DNA of 64,000 nucleotides from Planctomycetales bacterium. GTDB lineage: Bacteria; Planctomycetota; Planctomycetia; Planctomycetales; Planctomycetaceae. Each line of letters opens with the position of its first letter. Within the stretch, counting starts at the first letter, position 1. A program made the position numbers and the translations under genes. The stretch is from positions 62,001 through 126,000 of the forward strand of contig JAPLOA010000034.1 in NCBI GenBank assembly GCA_026400835.1. Direction: 5' to 3'. Under the pieces are notes generated by a model. It saw nothing but the letters and a program-made list of their open reading frames with translations. It made no database searches and was not told where the DNA came from. Below, piece after piece: positions 36,167-46,448 of the stretch.

Positions 36167-37552
36167 ATGCCTGTTACCACGAGAGCCTTATTTCGTACTG
36201 CGTTTCTTGGGCTGGGGCTGAGCATTTTGTCGCCTGCAGTGCTCGCCGACCAACCGGAGTTTATGCGTTGCAGCGGGGCAAGCTGCAGTGCCTTGAGCTG
36301 TGGCGACGTTTCGACGCAGTGCGGAACTGAGGAACCCTGTGGAGAAGATTCCTGCGGGGAAACATTATTCGGGTGCATTGAGCCTCAGAGCTGCAGCAAA
36401 GCCAGCGGCGACTGGCTTGGACTTCGGCCTCATCTGCAGGAATCGGGAGTTACGGTCGACGCCAATGTGGCTCAGTTCTACATGGGAGCCGTGAGTGGCG
36501 GATTGGATAACAGCGCACGATACGCCGGCCATGGCGACTACGTCATGAACATCGACGGCGACAAAGCCTTAGGCATGAAGGGCATGTTTATCAAGTTGCG
36601 GGCCGAACATCGCTTTGGGCAATCGCTGGGTGGCGTCACGGGGGCTCTTCTGCCATCGGCCGTGGCTTCCGATCTGCCATATCCAGAGAGCGAGCAGATC
36701 TATCTGACGAACGTTTTGTTTACTCAGATGTTTTCAGAAACATTCGGAGTGTTTGCAGGAAAGCTGGACACACTGGATGGTGATGCCAACGCCTTCGCCA
36801 GTGGTCGTGGGATGACTCAGTTCTCCAACATGGCGTTCGTTGGGACGCCAATCGGCCTGCGAACGATTCCGTATTCCACATTGGGAACGGGGTTCGTCAT
36901 TCTGCAGGACCTTCAGCCGATCTTTACATTCACGGTAATTAACTCTCGTGAAACAATTAAGAGTTCGGGCTTCAACGAGCTTTTCAACGACGGCGCTACG
37001 CTCGCACCGGAACTGCGTTTGCCGACGGAGTTCTTTGGGCTGCCCGGACATCAGTTGTTCGGAGGCACGTGGAGCAGTCGCAATTATGTCAGTCTGGACC
37101 AGGACCCCCGTATTGTTCTACCGAACATTCCAATCGCCCGCAGTTCCGATTCCTGGTCTCTGTATTACAACTTCGATCAGCATTTGTTTGTCGATTCTTC
37201 TGATCCAACGAAGGGCTGGGGATTGTTTGGACGCGCTGGACTGGCTGATCAGGCCACCAATCCGATTGGCTGGTTCCTGAGTGCAGGGGTTGGCGGGAAC
37301 AGTATGATTCCGGGTCGCAGCAATGACACATTCGGAGCTGGCTATTATTACGCCGGGACCAGTTCAGAACTTGAGCCACTGTTGGCACTGGCACTGGGTG
37401 GAGTCGGTGACGGGTACGGCACGGAGTTGTACTACAACATTGCGGTCACGGAGTGGTTCCGTCTGACCGCCGACGCTCAGTTCATTACACCGGCTCGTGA
37501 ATCTGTGGACTCTTCAGTGCTGCTGGGGATGCGCGGCGTAGTCGCGTTCTGA
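36167..37552 (+). CDS. Carbohydrate-selective porin, OprB-like
   Basis: A 461-residue outer-membrane-type beta barrel. The ATG at 36167 has GGAG 8 bases upstream and a signal peptide follows (TAFLGLGLSILSPAVLAD). The mature N-terminus has a cysteine-rich stretch (about residues 36-80), then SGDWLGLRPHLQESGVTVDA, a hallmark of OprB-family porins. Alternating beta strands and the C-terminal LLGMRGVVAF (aromatic end) match a barrel. Its presence supports an outer membrane in this organism. A function in sugar uptake is known for the family; the substrate is not shown. The cysteine segment is unusual for porins and may link to the cysteine-rich wall. Confidence 0.82.
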   Translation: MPVTTRALFRTAFLGLGLSILSPAVLADQPEFMRCSGASCSALSCGDVSTQCGTEEPCGEDSCGETLFGCIEPQSCSKASGDWLGLRPHLQESGVTVDANVAQFYMGAVSGGLDNSARYAGHGDYVMNIDGDKALGMKGMFIKLRAEHRFGQSLGGVTGALLPSAVASDLPYPESEQIYLTNVLFTQMFSETFGVFAGKLDTLDGDANAFASGRGMTQFSNMAFVGTPIGLRTIPYSTLGTGFVILQDLQPIFTFTVINSRETIKSSGFNELFNDGATLAPELRLPTEFFGLPGHQLFGGTWSSRNYVSLDQDPRIVLPNIPIARSSDSWSLYYNFDQHLFVDSSDPTKGWGLFGRAGLADQATNPIGWFLSAGVGGNSMIPGRSNDTFGAGYYYAGTSSELEPLLALALGGVGDGYGTELYYNIAVTEWFRLTADAQFITPARESVDSSVLLGMRGVVAF

Positions 37553-37586
37553 TCCTGATTACGAGTCGACAAGAGATGACGCAACC

Positions 37587-37622
37587 ATGCCTGCAGTGCG
37601 CGAGTTCGCATGCTGCAGGCAT
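37587..37622. terminator. Hairpin between convergent genes
   Basis: A 10-base outer stem (37587-37596 with 37613-37622) with an inner TGCG/CGCA stem. No T-run follows on either strand, so it may be a factor-dependent terminator structure or a REP-like palindrome. Confidence 0.45.
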
Positions 37623-37652
37623 AGAGTGTCCCGCTAGTGGCCTACGGCTTGA

Positions 37653-39635
37653 TCACTCACTCATCAACTTGCGGATCGCAGCCTCGATATCATGCACTGA
37701 AGGAACCACTGCCGCTTCCAGTGACGGACTGTAAGGCGTTGGTGCAAACGCTCCATTGAGCCGTTTGATTGGGGCGTCCAGATCATTGAACGCCAGATCA
37801 CTCACTTGCGCGGCGACTTCTGCTCCGAAGCCGAACGCAGCCGGTGTCTCTTCCACGATCAGCAATCGACCGGTTTTCGCTACGGACCGGCAAATCGTCT
37901 CTGTATCAAGCGGTGAAACGGTTCGAGGATCAATCAACTCCACCGAAATCCCCGACTGGTGCAGACTCTCACAGAGCGACAACGTCATCGGCACCATGCG
38001 AGCTAGCGCAACAATGGTGATGTCTTTGCCTTCCCGAACCACAGCTGCCTTACCAAATTCAATCTCATAGTCATGCTCGGGCACATGGCACTTCATAGTC
38101 AGAATCTCACGATGCTCAAGAAACATCACGGGATCATCGCAACGCAGAGCTCGCAGCATCAAGCCTTTGGCATCATAGGCATTCGACGGTACGACAACTC
38201 GCAATCCCGGGACCTGGCCGTACAACGCGTGATAACTTCCGGAATGATGCGTTGCCGCCGAGTGACCAATCCCGATACAGCCGCGCATCAGCACCGGCAT
38301 CTTCAGTCGCCCGCTGGACATGTATTGCATTTTAGCGATCTGATTGATGATCTCGCCCACGGAGTCCAGAATAAAGTCAGCAAACATAAAGTCAATCACG
38401 GGCCGAGTCCCCGTCATCGCCGCACCGCCAGCCAGCCCGACGAATCCTCGTTCGCAAATCGGCGTATCACACAATCGATCCGGCCCGTGCAGATCGTAAA
38501 GTCCAGGAGTTGTGCGGAAGTTCCCGCCACGCTTTCCGATGCCCTCGCCCATCACAAAAATGCCAGGATTGCGAGACATCTCACCGGCCAAAGCTTCGAC
38601 AGTGGCCTGTGTAAACGTGATCTCCCGTGGTTGACTAACCGCGGCCACAGCCTTGCGAAATTCCGGGGCCGACTTTACTACCGATGATGCGGCGTAAACA
38701 TGATTCGTCGCGGTGCTGCCATCCGGAACGGGACTCTGTTCAGCGAATTCTTTCGCCGCACGGACGAGCTCCAGAATCTCGGCGTCGATCTTATCAAACT
38801 CGGGCAACAGGGATTTCGGAGCATTTGCGCGTAACCGAGCGATCGGGCACTTTAACTTCCATGCTTCGACTTCTTCCCGCGTGCGATAGGTGAAGTCGCC
38901 CATGCCTTCCGCGTGGGCTCGAGTTCGATACGTGCGACATTCGATCAGCGTCGGTCCCTCGCCAGCGCGAGCCCTTTCCACGGCTTCTCCGGCGACTCGA
39001 TGAATCTCCAGGACATCGTTGCCGTCGAGTTCATATCCGGCAACTCCATAGCCAGCGGCATGGGCCGCGACAGATGGTGAACCGCTGGAGTAGGAAAAAG
39101 GAACCTCGGTCGCGTACTGATTGTTTTCGCAAATGAACAGCGTTGGCAGCTTCCAGATACTCGCCATGTTCAGCGCTTCGTGGAACGCGCCATTGTTGGC
39201 CGCTCCGTCACCGAAGAACGCGGCCGCGACCGTACTGTTCTTCAGGATCTTTGAGCTATACCCACCACCGCAGGCCTGCAGCATGCATGGGCCTACAATG
39301 CCGCTGGTTCCCATCATGCCGATCTCCGGCGAGAAGAGATGCATGGAACCGCCTCGACCACGCGAGCAGCCGGTTGAGCGACCAAAGAGCTCCGCCATCA
39401 ATTCTCTGGGTGGCATACCTTTAGCCAAAGCATGCCCGTGGCCTCGATGAGTGCTGAAGACAGAATCGTTTGCGTTGAGGTGAGCACAGACCGCCGTGGC
39501 GATGGCTTCCTGTCCGACATATGTATGACAGGCTCCATGGATCAGCCCCCGCTGATGACATCGCGCCAGCTCTTCTTCGGTCTGGCGAATAATCTGCATC
39601 GTGCGATAAAGCGAAACGATCTTTTCGTTGGTCAT
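37653..39635 (-). CDS. Fused alpha/beta 2-oxo-acid dehydrogenase E1 component
   Basis: A 660-residue single chain joining both thiamine-diphosphate E1 subunits. Residues 1-320 are E1-alpha with the ThDP motif GDGAANNGAFHEALNMA and ENNQYATEVPFSY. Residues about 335-660 are E1-beta with GEGIGKRGGNFRTT, TPICERGFVGLAGGAAMTG and LIVEETPAAFGFGAEVA. Similar chains decarboxylate pyruvate, acetoin or branched 2-oxo acids and pass the acyl group to an E2 lipoyl protein. No E2 or E3 gene lies nearby, so the substrate is open. The gene is monocistronic and no clear ribosome site precedes the ATG. Confidence 0.9.
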   Translation of the reverse strand: MTNEKIVSLYRTMQIIRQTEEELARCHQRGLIHGACHTYVGQEAIATAVCAHLNANDSVFSTHRGHGHALAKGMPPRELMAELFGRSTGCSRGRGGSMHLFSPEIGMMGTSGIVGPCMLQACGGGYSSKILKNSTVAAAFFGDGAANNGAFHEALNMASIWKLPTLFICENNQYATEVPFSYSSGSPSVAAHAAGYGVAGYELDGNDVLEIHRVAGEAVERARAGEGPTLIECRTYRTRAHAEGMGDFTYRTREEVEAWKLKCPIARLRANAPKSLLPEFDKIDAEILELVRAAKEFAEQSPVPDGSTATNHVYAASSVVKSAPEFRKAVAAVSQPREITFTQATVEALAGEMSRNPGIFVMGEGIGKRGGNFRTTPGLYDLHGPDRLCDTPICERGFVGLAGGAAMTGTRPVIDFMFADFILDSVGEIINQIAKMQYMSSGRLKMPVLMRGCIGIGHSAATHHSGSYHALYGQVPGLRVVVPSNAYDAKGLMLRALRCDDPVMFLEHREILTMKCHVPEHDYEIEFGKAAVVREGKDITIVALARMVPMTLSLCESLHQSGISVELIDPRTVSPLDTETICRSVAKTGRLLIVEETPAAFGFGAEVAAQVSDLAFNDLDAPIKRLNGAFAPTPYSPSLEAAVVPSVHDIEAAIRKLMSE

Positions 39636-40151
39636 GATTGTCAGTGCAGTCAGCGGCAGGAAACCAGGGACGTTTTTTCACAGCGTGGCGTCTCGGAAGA
39701 CAGGTGGAGCGACAGAAGCGTAGCGTGCCGCACGTCATCCGAGCAAGCGCTGACAAATCGACGTGGAACTCCGGACTGGTATTGAGTTCGATCGGGCCCC
39801 TTTTCGGCGAGCTGAGTTCTGCAGCGTCCCCTGCACCCGACAGGACTTTTTCGCAGTATCGAAGACTCCCTCGGTAACGTCCCCCGGATTTGCAATTTTC
39901 CGTTTCTGTCTCGATGGCGGAGACGGCTCCTCTCGCTGGAGCTTCGCTACGGCCGTTGTAACCCTGCGAGAGACAGCCGACCAGGCACCGACTCGGGAGT
40001 GATCGTGCGTTCATTTATTTATTCCTGCCGAGAATGGAATTCTTGACGAATCCGTGGAACTACCGCTCGAAAAGGACGTCTGACAGAAAAATCACTGCGC
40101 GCACTCCGCGATATCAGTCAGTGTGTTTCCCTCCCGAACTTGTCCCGCCGA
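39636..40151. other. Divergent intergenic region, no gene seen
   Basis: About 500 bases between the E1 gene and the anti-sigma-like gene. Overlapping frames of up to 80 codons on both strands look like chance openings. Promoters for both genes are expected but not resolved. Confidence 0.4.
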
Positions 40152-41372
40152 ATGCTTTCCATGCCAGAATTTACTCCTCAAACGCCAGAATCTCCTGACC
40201 AGCAAGCGCTTTTTGAGCTTCTGTCTCGGCATTATGACGGGGATCTGGGGGCGGCAGAATCTGAGCGTCTTGCGACTCTTGAGTCCGCTCACCGGGAAGC
40301 ATCAGAAAACTTCCGTCGTCAGGCCGGTATGGTCAGTTGTCTGCTCAAGGGAATCCCGGTCTGCTCAGTACAAGCATTGCTCTTCGAGACGCCGGTGACC
40401 ACGACTCCCCGCGCGACCTCCGGACCAGACCCGGCAATTCTTCCGAGACGAAGTGGTGCTCAGCGAGTTGTCGTTGGGGCGGTGACGTCATTGCTGTGTG
40501 CGGGGTTATTACTGGCTTTGAATCAAACACCGGACGACGCTGGTGCACCAATGCTGGCCAAAGCAGACAGGCTGCACGGGACAATGGAAGCTCGCGGAGG
40601 GAGTGGCTCTCCCATGGACAGCGGATCGATGATGGAACAGGGCCGCATAATGTCTGATGCGATGTCCATGCCAATGGCCGCAGATGTTCCGCCCAACGCG
40701 TTGCTGGGTGCAGCGGCGATCGCGAATACTGAGGCTGCCGGTGACACGAATACTGAAGCTTCCTCTGCGTTGGAAGTGCAACCATTGATTCAGTCCGATG
40801 ACTGGAATGTGGTGGTGGTGAGGATCGACGGCAAGGATCGAGATCAGGCGATGGACCAGATTCAGTCGATCGTGCAAAAGGCGGGCTTGCAGTTGAAAGG
40901 TTCCGCGGGGCCTGATGAATCGCGATGGCTGGGAGTTGTGCTGACATCCAACGTTGTGGGACGGGAGGATGTTGTCAATGCCATGGAGAGTGTTGGAGCA
41001 TCGAATGGCTACGTGACAGAAACGCCGCCGGCGGATTCTCAGGAAGCGATGTTTATCGCTGCGGCTCGCGAATCCCTGAAGCACCCGACGCGATCAGAAT
41101 TGCATCATGGAAAGGTCTTTGTCGTGCTCCCATTGTCGCCATTGATGAACGGTGATGAACAGACTGTTGCGGCCAACCCACAGGTTGCTGCGACCGGTCG
41201 TGCGAATGCGACGAGTCCGTGGCCTGTCGAAAGCTCAGCCGTCGACTCGGAAGGATCAGCCGCAAAGTCAGCCAGGATCTCCGCAACGGCGGTTCCGGCC
41301 GTGACGCTTGTGGTGTTTGAGTTCTCTGATGTTGAAAAATCCGGGCCAAACAATTCGCGGCAGCAGATCTGA
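40152..41372 (+). CDS. Membrane protein with anti-sigma-like N-terminus
   Basis: About 406 residues. The cytoplasmic N-terminus LFELLSRHYDGDLGAAESER resembles the start of anti-sigma factors but has no HxxxCxxC zinc site. A membrane helix follows near residue 105 (VVVGAVTSLLCAGLLLAL). A methionine/glycine-rich linker (MDSGSMMEQGRIMSDAMSMP) leads to a periplasmic domain with WNVVVVRIDGKDRDQAMDQI and VFVVLPLSPLM. Starts at TTG 40140, ATG 40152 or ATG 40161 are all possible, none with a strong ribosome site. No sigma gene is adjacent, so regulation of a sigma factor is only a possibility. Confidence 0.6.
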   Translation: MLSMPEFTPQTPESPDQQALFELLSRHYDGDLGAAESERLATLESAHREASENFRRQAGMVSCLLKGIPVCSVQALLFETPVTTTPRATSGPDPAILPRRSGAQRVVVGAVTSLLCAGLLLALNQTPDDAGAPMLAKADRLHGTMEARGGSGSPMDSGSMMEQGRIMSDAMSMPMAADVPPNALLGAAAIANTEAAGDTNTEASSALEVQPLIQSDDWNVVVVRIDGKDRDQAMDQIQSIVQKAGLQLKGSAGPDESRWLGVVLTSNVVGREDVVNAMESVGASNGYVTETPPADSQEAMFIAAARESLKHPTRSELHHGKVFVVLPLSPLMNGDEQTVAANPQVAATGRANATSPWPVESSAVDSEGSAAKSARISATAVPAVTLVVFEFSDVEKSGPNNSRQQI

Positions 41373-41528
41373 GCCATTGCGAGAAAGTTGTCCGCATGAG
41401 ACAATCAGGAGGGAGATTGTTCTGCAGTTATTGATAACTCAGCGTCTCACCTGACTTCCCACAGTCGCGTTCGAACCCACGTCAGAGAACTCTTCTGATC
41501 TCGAACCGATGATCTTCGCGGGGCCTGT

Positions 41529-42824
41529 ATGAACCATCACGAATCCTTCCCCAGTTTCACGCGTCGACAGGTTTTGGCCGCTGGCGGTGCGAGTACACTG
41601 GCGGCATCAATGAGTCGTCCGGGGATTGCCTCCGACATTATCCGTGGCAAAGCCGAACATGTGATTTCGATTTGGCTTGGCGGCGGTATGGGAGCTGGTG
41701 ACACATTTGATCCGAAGGCGAAAGGTGATCCTGCAAAGAAACAAGCGGGCTCCTATTACGACAGCATTGAAACCGCAGTGGCTGGCGTGAAAGTCTGTGA
41801 ACACCTGAAGCAGGTTGCGGTCCTGATGGATTGCGTGACGGCCGTCCGAACCGTTAATCACAATGTGATCGATGAGCATGCCGCTGCGACGAATCGCATG
41901 CATACTGGCCGAGCAGTCAGTGGGACCGTCGTTTACCCTTCGCTGGGTTCTTTAGTGGCTCATGAACGTGGTGCTGCCGTTGACGGAGCGCCGCCGTATG
42001 TTGTGATCGGCTATCCTAATATTACTCGCGGACCAGGCTTCCTGGGAACTCGTGACAGTTATCTGTATCTGACTGATACCAGCCGAGGTCCGGCGGGCTT
42101 ATCGAGGCCTGATGGAATCTCCGTTTCGCGTCAATCACGTCGCCAGGGATTTCTGGAGGAGCTGCGGAAGAGTCAGGTCGAAGTCAGTGATCAACAACTG
42201 CAGGACTATGATGCGGCGATCGAACAGAGTCTTCGCCTGAGCGGTCCGGACTTTATGCAAAGCTTTCAACTGGACAACGAGCCAGCCGACCTTCGCGCTT
42301 CTTATGGTGGTGAGTTTGGTCAGCGCTGTTTGTTGGCTCGCCGATTGATTGAACGTGGCGTGAGGTTTATCGAAGTCTCACACAACCTCAATTTCCTTAA
42401 CGGTGCAGGTTGGGATGTTCACAACGAGGGAATCGTGCGTCAACATGCGTTGATTCAGGAACTGGACACTGCCATCGCGGGTCTGATCAAAGATCTTGAA
42501 TCCAGGCAAATGCTCGAGAAAACTCTGATCGTGGTCACCACGGAGTTTGGACGCCCGCCGGAGTTTGACAGCGGCGGTGGTCGAGGTCATCAGGGAACGG
42601 CATTCACGTGCGTGCTGGCTGGCGGTGGTCTCAAGCATTGCGGAGCGTATGGTGAGACGGACGAGTTGGGCAAGAAGATTGTGACAAACCCTGTTGGAGT
42701 GCCGGACTTCTTCGCCACAATTCATGCGGCCCTTGGAATCGATTACTCGAAGAACCTCTACGACGGCGATCGTCCTGTTCCCATCACTGATATGGGGCAA
42801 CCGATTGCCGCGTTGTTTGGTTAG
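41529..42824 (+). CDS. DUF1501 family protein with Tat-like signal
   Basis: A 431-residue protein of the planctomycete DUF1501 family, whose fold is related to alkaline phosphatases and sulfatases. The N-terminus [20 protein letters not shown] is a Tat-like signal. Family landmarks include [50 protein letters not shown] and [20 protein letters not shown]. The paired DUF1549/DUF1553 gene usually found next to it is absent here; the only one in the window is 38 kb away. The stop is 3 bases before the methyltransferase ATG, suggesting coupling. Activity is unproven. Confidence 0.9.
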   Translation: MNHHESFPSFTRRQVLAAGGASTLAASMSRPGIASDIIRGKAEHVISIWLGGGMGAGDTFDPKAKGDPAKKQAGSYYDSIETAVAGVKVCEHLKQVAVLMDCVTAVRTVNHNVIDEHAAATNRMHTGRAVSGTVVYPSLGSLVAHERGAAVDGAPPYVVIGYPNITRGPGFLGTRDSYLYLTDTSRGPAGLSRPDGISVSRQSRRQGFLEELRKSQVEVSDQQLQDYDAAIEQSLRLSGPDFMQSFQLDNEPADLRASYGGEFGQRCLLARRLIERGVRFIEVSHNLNFLNGAGWDVHNEGIVRQHALIQELDTAIAGLIKDLESRQMLEKTLIVVTTEFGRPPEFDSGGGRGHQGTAFTCVLAGGGLKHCGAYGETDELGKKIVTNPVGVPDFFATIHAALGIDYSKNLYDGDRPVPITDMGQPIAALFG

Positions 42825-42827
42825 CTC

Positions 42828-43691
42828 ATGTCCGCAAGTGTGCCAGCCTACTTTGAACGCATCGTTGCGTCGTATCACGACGGAAAGAGAAACCGATGCG
42901 CTCATCTTGGGCATTGGGATTCGGTTGCGGAAGAGATCACCCACTCCGGGTCAACTGAAACAGCGTCGCCGCCATTAATCTCTGCCAGCGAATTTCAAGC
43001 GGCTCAGCAGCGCCTGGACGAACAGATGATTCGCCTGGCTCGGCTCAATCATGGTCAGTCCGTGCTGGATGTCGGTTGCGGTCTGGGAGGTCTGATTGAG
43101 AGTATGAATGAACATTGGTCGGGAATGGAGCTAACGGGATTGAATGTCGATCCCGAGCAACTCGATATCTGCCACCGCATTCGACCTCAATCCGGAAACT
43201 CCTTGCGATGGCAGGAAGGTGATGCCTGCCAGTTGCCATTTGAGGATCAGATTTTTGACCGCGTGTTCTGTGTGGAGGCGATGTTTCACTTTCCATCCAG
43301 ACGCAGGTTTTTGGCTGAAGTGTTGCGAGTTCTGAAGCCCGGAGGACGCTTTGTGGCATCCGATATTGTTCTGTTGGATGTGCCACACACCGAGAGCTTT
43401 CCGCGTTTCGCAGTGGCTGCAATTCTGAACGACGGCTACGGCCCCTGGCCGGATCCGTGGTGTCATCACGGATCCATGTCTTCACTCTGTGATGAGCTGG
43501 GCTTTGGGGAGTTGACTCGGATCGATGCGACAAGCAACACATTGCCAACCTATGACTTCATCGTACCTCGTCGATTTGATGATGATCATGATCCCGGCGA
43601 TCCTGCAACTCGGGCGGCTCTTATGCTCCGCTGGCTGCATCGGGGTTCAGCGTTGAGGTACGAATATTTTGCCGCGTCGAAGAGTTACTGA
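42828..43691 (+). CDS. SAM-dependent methyltransferase
   Basis: A 287-residue class I methyltransferase. The SAM-binding motif is SVLDVGCGLGGLIESM, followed by ELTGLNVDPEQLDICH, the acidic DACQLPFEDQIFDRVFCVEA and LRVLKPGGRFVASDIVL. This pattern resembles the small-molecule methyltransferases related to tocopherol, sarcosine or ubiquinone/menaquinone enzymes. It starts 3 bases after the DUF1501 stop, so the two are likely co-translated, though a joint function is not obvious. Substrate unknown. Confidence 0.85.
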   Translation: MSASVPAYFERIVASYHDGKRNRCAHLGHWDSVAEEITHSGSTETASPPLISASEFQAAQQRLDEQMIRLARLNHGQSVLDVGCGLGGLIESMNEHWSGMELTGLNVDPEQLDICHRIRPQSGNSLRWQEGDACQLPFEDQIFDRVFCVEAMFHFPSRRRFLAEVLRVLKPGGRFVASDIVLLDVPHTESFPRFAVAAILNDGYGPWPDPWCHHGSMSSLCDELGFGELTRIDATSNTLPTYDFIVPRRFDDDHDPGDPATRAALMLRWLHRGSALRYEYFAASKSY

Positions 43692-43858
43692 AAGAATGCT
43701 GGCTCTAAGTCAGGCTTGTGGCCTATTGGGCCGAAGACTGAACTGAATTCTGTCCCCGCGGGAAAGGCCGAAGAGCTTCTGCCGGCCGATGCATTCACTG
43801 GAGAACGCCCGCACAAAAAATCGAGAGAACTGAGCTTTCCTCAACACTCCCTGCGCAG

Positions 43859-44419
43859 CTAATTCGGCCACAGTATCCCGAACACAGCTCCAGTGATGAG
43901 ACCGTAAAAGATGCCATCAACGACGTCCAGCGCAGCAGATCGAAAATCCAGTCCAAACCAAATGGCGTTGGGAATGCCGCCAAAAGCGTAGGCAAGAATT
44001 CCAGCGGTTCCGATGACCTGAAACACTCTGGAAAAATCATCGCCAGGACTCAGAGCCAGTGTTCCGAGATAGGCCACGAAAACGCTGGTCACAAGACAAA
44101 AGGTCAATGACTGAACAAGAGCTTTCCCGATGCTCGGCTGTCTGGCCCGAATGTTTACGGTGCCCCATGGTCCGGATTCCATACGCTGAACACGTGACTC
44201 CTCAGACGCGTCTGAGGCTCTGCTGTGCGCCCCCGGGAAGACATAGAAGCCCGGGCCTGTCCCTGACTTCTGCAGTTGCTCGACAGTTGCATCTTCTTCT
44301 GGCAGCGTCTTCCAGTTCCGCAGACGTTGCGCGATAAAAACATGGACGACGCAACTGGCTCCCGGAACAGCGAGCGATGAAACGACGATGGGAATCCAGA
44401 GTCCGGCAAGTTCATTCAT
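43859..44419 (-). CDS. Small integral membrane protein, hypothetical
   Basis: A 186-residue protein with about four membrane helices: LWIPIVVSSLAVPGASCVV at the N-terminus, then SLTFCLVTSVFVAYLGTLAL, VIGTAGILAYAFGGIPNAIW and IFYGLITGAVFGILW. The ATG at 44419 (MNELAGLW) is preferred over 44437. Between helix 1 and 2 is a polar loop of about 80 residues. I do not recognise the family. It is divergent from the SPFH gene pair. Confidence 0.65.
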   Translation of the reverse strand: MNELAGLWIPIVVSSLAVPGASCVVHVFIAQRLRNWKTLPEEDATVEQLQKSGTGPGFYVFPGAHSRASDASEESRVQRMESGPWGTVNIRARQPSIGKALVQSLTFCLVTSVFVAYLGTLALSPGDDFSRVFQVIGTAGILAYAFGGIPNAIWFGLDFRSAALDVVDGIFYGLITGAVFGILWPN

Positions 44420-44702
44420 GCTCACACTTCCACGCATTCCTGGTGATGAAGCTCGGAATCACGATCTCTCTCGAGCGATGTGCTCTGGAACCGCTCCCGA
44501 TCTCTTGCCCGCAAAGGTGTCGTCTCAGAGGATTGCGAAAGCAAGCCGCGGCGGGCACTTAATTGTATCCGATTTGGCAGCCACAGATGAGCCGCGAGAC
44601 GACACTCTGGCAGCAAATGCTGCTCACACAACCGATGCAATTGCTCAGTTGCTTGAGACCGGACGACCAGTCTGGCCCGAATCTGCAGAGAATCCCGAAT
44701 AA
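44418..44702 (+). CDS. Possible small protein, 94 residues
   Basis: A frame beginning MLTLPRIPGDEARNHDLSRA and ending with the acidic LAANAAHTTDAIAQLLETGR region. The second half has clear protein-like composition, the first half less so. The start codon overlaps that of the divergent membrane protein by two bases. No ribosome site or known motif is visible. It could instead be leader DNA of the SPFH operon. Confidence 0.3.
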   Translation: MLTLPRIPGDEARNHDLSRAMCSGTAPDLLPAKVSSQRIAKASRGGHLIVSDLAATDEPRDDTLAANAAHTTDAIAQLLETGRPVWPESAENPE

Positions 44703-44846
44703 AACGGGGGCCGACGCGAACACAACCTAGATTTTTTGATCCATGCGGGGCGTTACACCGTTTCGACAGGAAACAGCACAAGTTTCACGTTGATGCAGGC
44801 AAGTTTCCCTGCCATCTGGTTGTCTGATCTCTCGGAGTTCCCCTTT

Positions 44847-46448
44847 ATGTCTTCTGGCAATTTGTCCTATTCCGGTCGTCGACAGGTTCGATTCTCAGGG
44901 CCATCGCTGGCGGCGGTGCTGCTGCTGGCAATCGTCGGGTTGTCGGTGATCTGGACTGTGTACACCAGCTTTCGAATTGATGTCGGCAGTGGCGAAATGG
45001 CCGTTCTGATTCGCAAGACAGGGCTCGACATCACGAACGGTGATGAGATCGCTCCAACACCAGACCACAAAGGCATCCAGCGAGAAGTACTTGCCGAAGG
45101 TCGACACTTTTATAATCCCTACACCTGGTCATGGCAGGTCGACAAGCAGATTGAAATCGCTCCCGGGGATATGGGAATCAAGATCAGCCTGACTGGCGAT
45201 GATCTGGGCTATGGCGACTTCCTCGCCAAGGTCAATGAAAAGGGCGAAGCAACCACAAAGGGAATCATGCCAGGCGTTCTCAATCCGGGACGTTACCCGG
45301 TCAATCCTTACCTCTATGCGGTTGAGATTCAGAAGCCAGTCACAATCCCTGCTGGCTTCAAAGGTGTCGTCACCAATCTGGCAGCTCCACTGGCTGAAGA
45401 CCCAAACAAGTTACTTGTGAAGCCGGGAGAGCGAGGCGTTCAGGAGGCAACACTGGAAGCCGGAACTCATTATCTGAATCCGTATGTGACTCGCGTTGAT
45501 CAGGTTGACTGTCGCAGTCAGCGTTTCAACCTTGGCGAGGAAGGCGACATGGGGTTTCCTACCAAAGACGGTTTCTGGGTCAGTCTCGATGGCGTGATTG
45601 AATTCCGAGTCGTCCCGGAGAAGGCGGCGGAAGTCTATGTGCTGTTTAACCGCAGTGATAATGGCCCGGAGATCGACAAAGAGATCGTGGAAACGATCGT
45701 CATGCCGAATGCTCGCAGTTTCTGCCGTCTGCAGGGATCGAATTCGTCCGGACGTGATTTTATTCAGGGGACAACTCGCACAGCCTTTCAGGAGTCGTTC
45801 GAGAAATCCATGAAGGAAGCATGTCAGCCGCTGGGAATTGAAGTCATTCAGGCTCTTGTGACCAAGATTCGTCCTCCGCAGCAGATCGCAGATCCAGTTC
45901 GTCAGCGAGAAATTGCCAAGCAACAGGAGTTGCAGTATCAGCAGCAGGCGTTGCAACAGGAGTCGGAACAGAAACTCGCAGTAGAGAAAGCTCTGGTTGA
46001 ACAAAAGCAGGCATTGGTGAAGGCCGACCAGGACATCGTAAAGATCACGACTCAGGCTAAGCAGGATCAGGAAGTTGCGATCACCAAGGCCAACGAAAAG
46101 GCCGCCGTCGCTCAATTGAAATTAGACGCGACCATTGACGAAGCCGCTGCGATCGAAGCGAAAGGCAAAGCTGCGGCTGACGTGGTTCGGTTCAACAACG
46201 AAGCAGAAGCGGCCGGATGGACGAAGGCCGTAGAAGCCTTCCAGGGCGATGGCCAGGCTTATGCTCAGTATGTGATGTATCAGAAGTTGTCGGCTTCTTA
46301 TCGCAGGATTATGGTGAACACGGCAGACAGCCCGATCATGAAGATCTTCGAATCATTTGCGGAATCCGCAGACGCTGCGAAAGCCGCGAATCTCAAGCCG
46401 TCATCGACTCCAACACCGACTACAGCCGCGAGCGGTGAGGAAGAATAA
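44847..46448 (+). CDS. SPFH/Band 7 domain protein 1 (flotillin/prohibitin-like)
   Basis: A 533-residue protein, start at the ATG at 44847 with GGAG 9 bases upstream. One N-terminal membrane helix (SLAAVLLLAIVGLSVIWTVY) is followed by an SPFH region at about residues 45-350 (GFKGVVTNLAAPLAEDPNKL, KDGFWVSLDGVIEFRVVPE). A long Gln/Glu/Lys coiled coil follows (about 350-470, with KQQELQYQQQALQQESEQKL) and then a Pro/Thr-rich tail. SPFH proteins form large membrane-bound rings or scaffolds that organise membranes and proteases. It is followed 171 bases later by a paralog of similar layout. Confidence 0.85.
   Translation: MSSGNLSYSGRRQVRFSGPSLAAVLLLAIVGLSVIWTVYTSFRIDVGSGEMAVLIRKTGLDITNGDEIAPTPDHKGIQREVLAEGRHFYNPYTWSWQVDKQIEIAPGDMGIKISLTGDDLGYGDFLAKVNEKGEATTKGIMPGVLNPGRYPVNPYLYAVEIQKPVTIPAGFKGVVTNLAAPLAEDPNKLLVKPGERGVQEATLEAGTHYLNPYVTRVDQVDCRSQRFNLGEEGDMGFPTKDGFWVSLDGVIEFRVVPEKAAEVYVLFNRSDNGPEIDKEIVETIVMPNARSFCRLQGSNSSGRDFIQGTTRTAFQESFEKSMKEACQPLGIEVIQALVTKIRPPQQIADPVRQREIAKQQELQYQQQALQQESEQKLAVEKALVEQKQALVKADQDIVKITTQAKQDQEVAITKANEKAAVAQLKLDATIDEAAAIEAKGKAAADVVRFNNEAEAAGWTKAVEAFQGDGQAYAQYVMYQKLSASYRRIMVNTADSPIMKIFESFAESADAAKAANLKPSSTPTPTTAASGEEE

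Noticed and set aside
44388-44417. A longer start for the 94-residue frame
   Set aside because: It would run further into the divergent membrane protein gene and adds no protein-like sequence.
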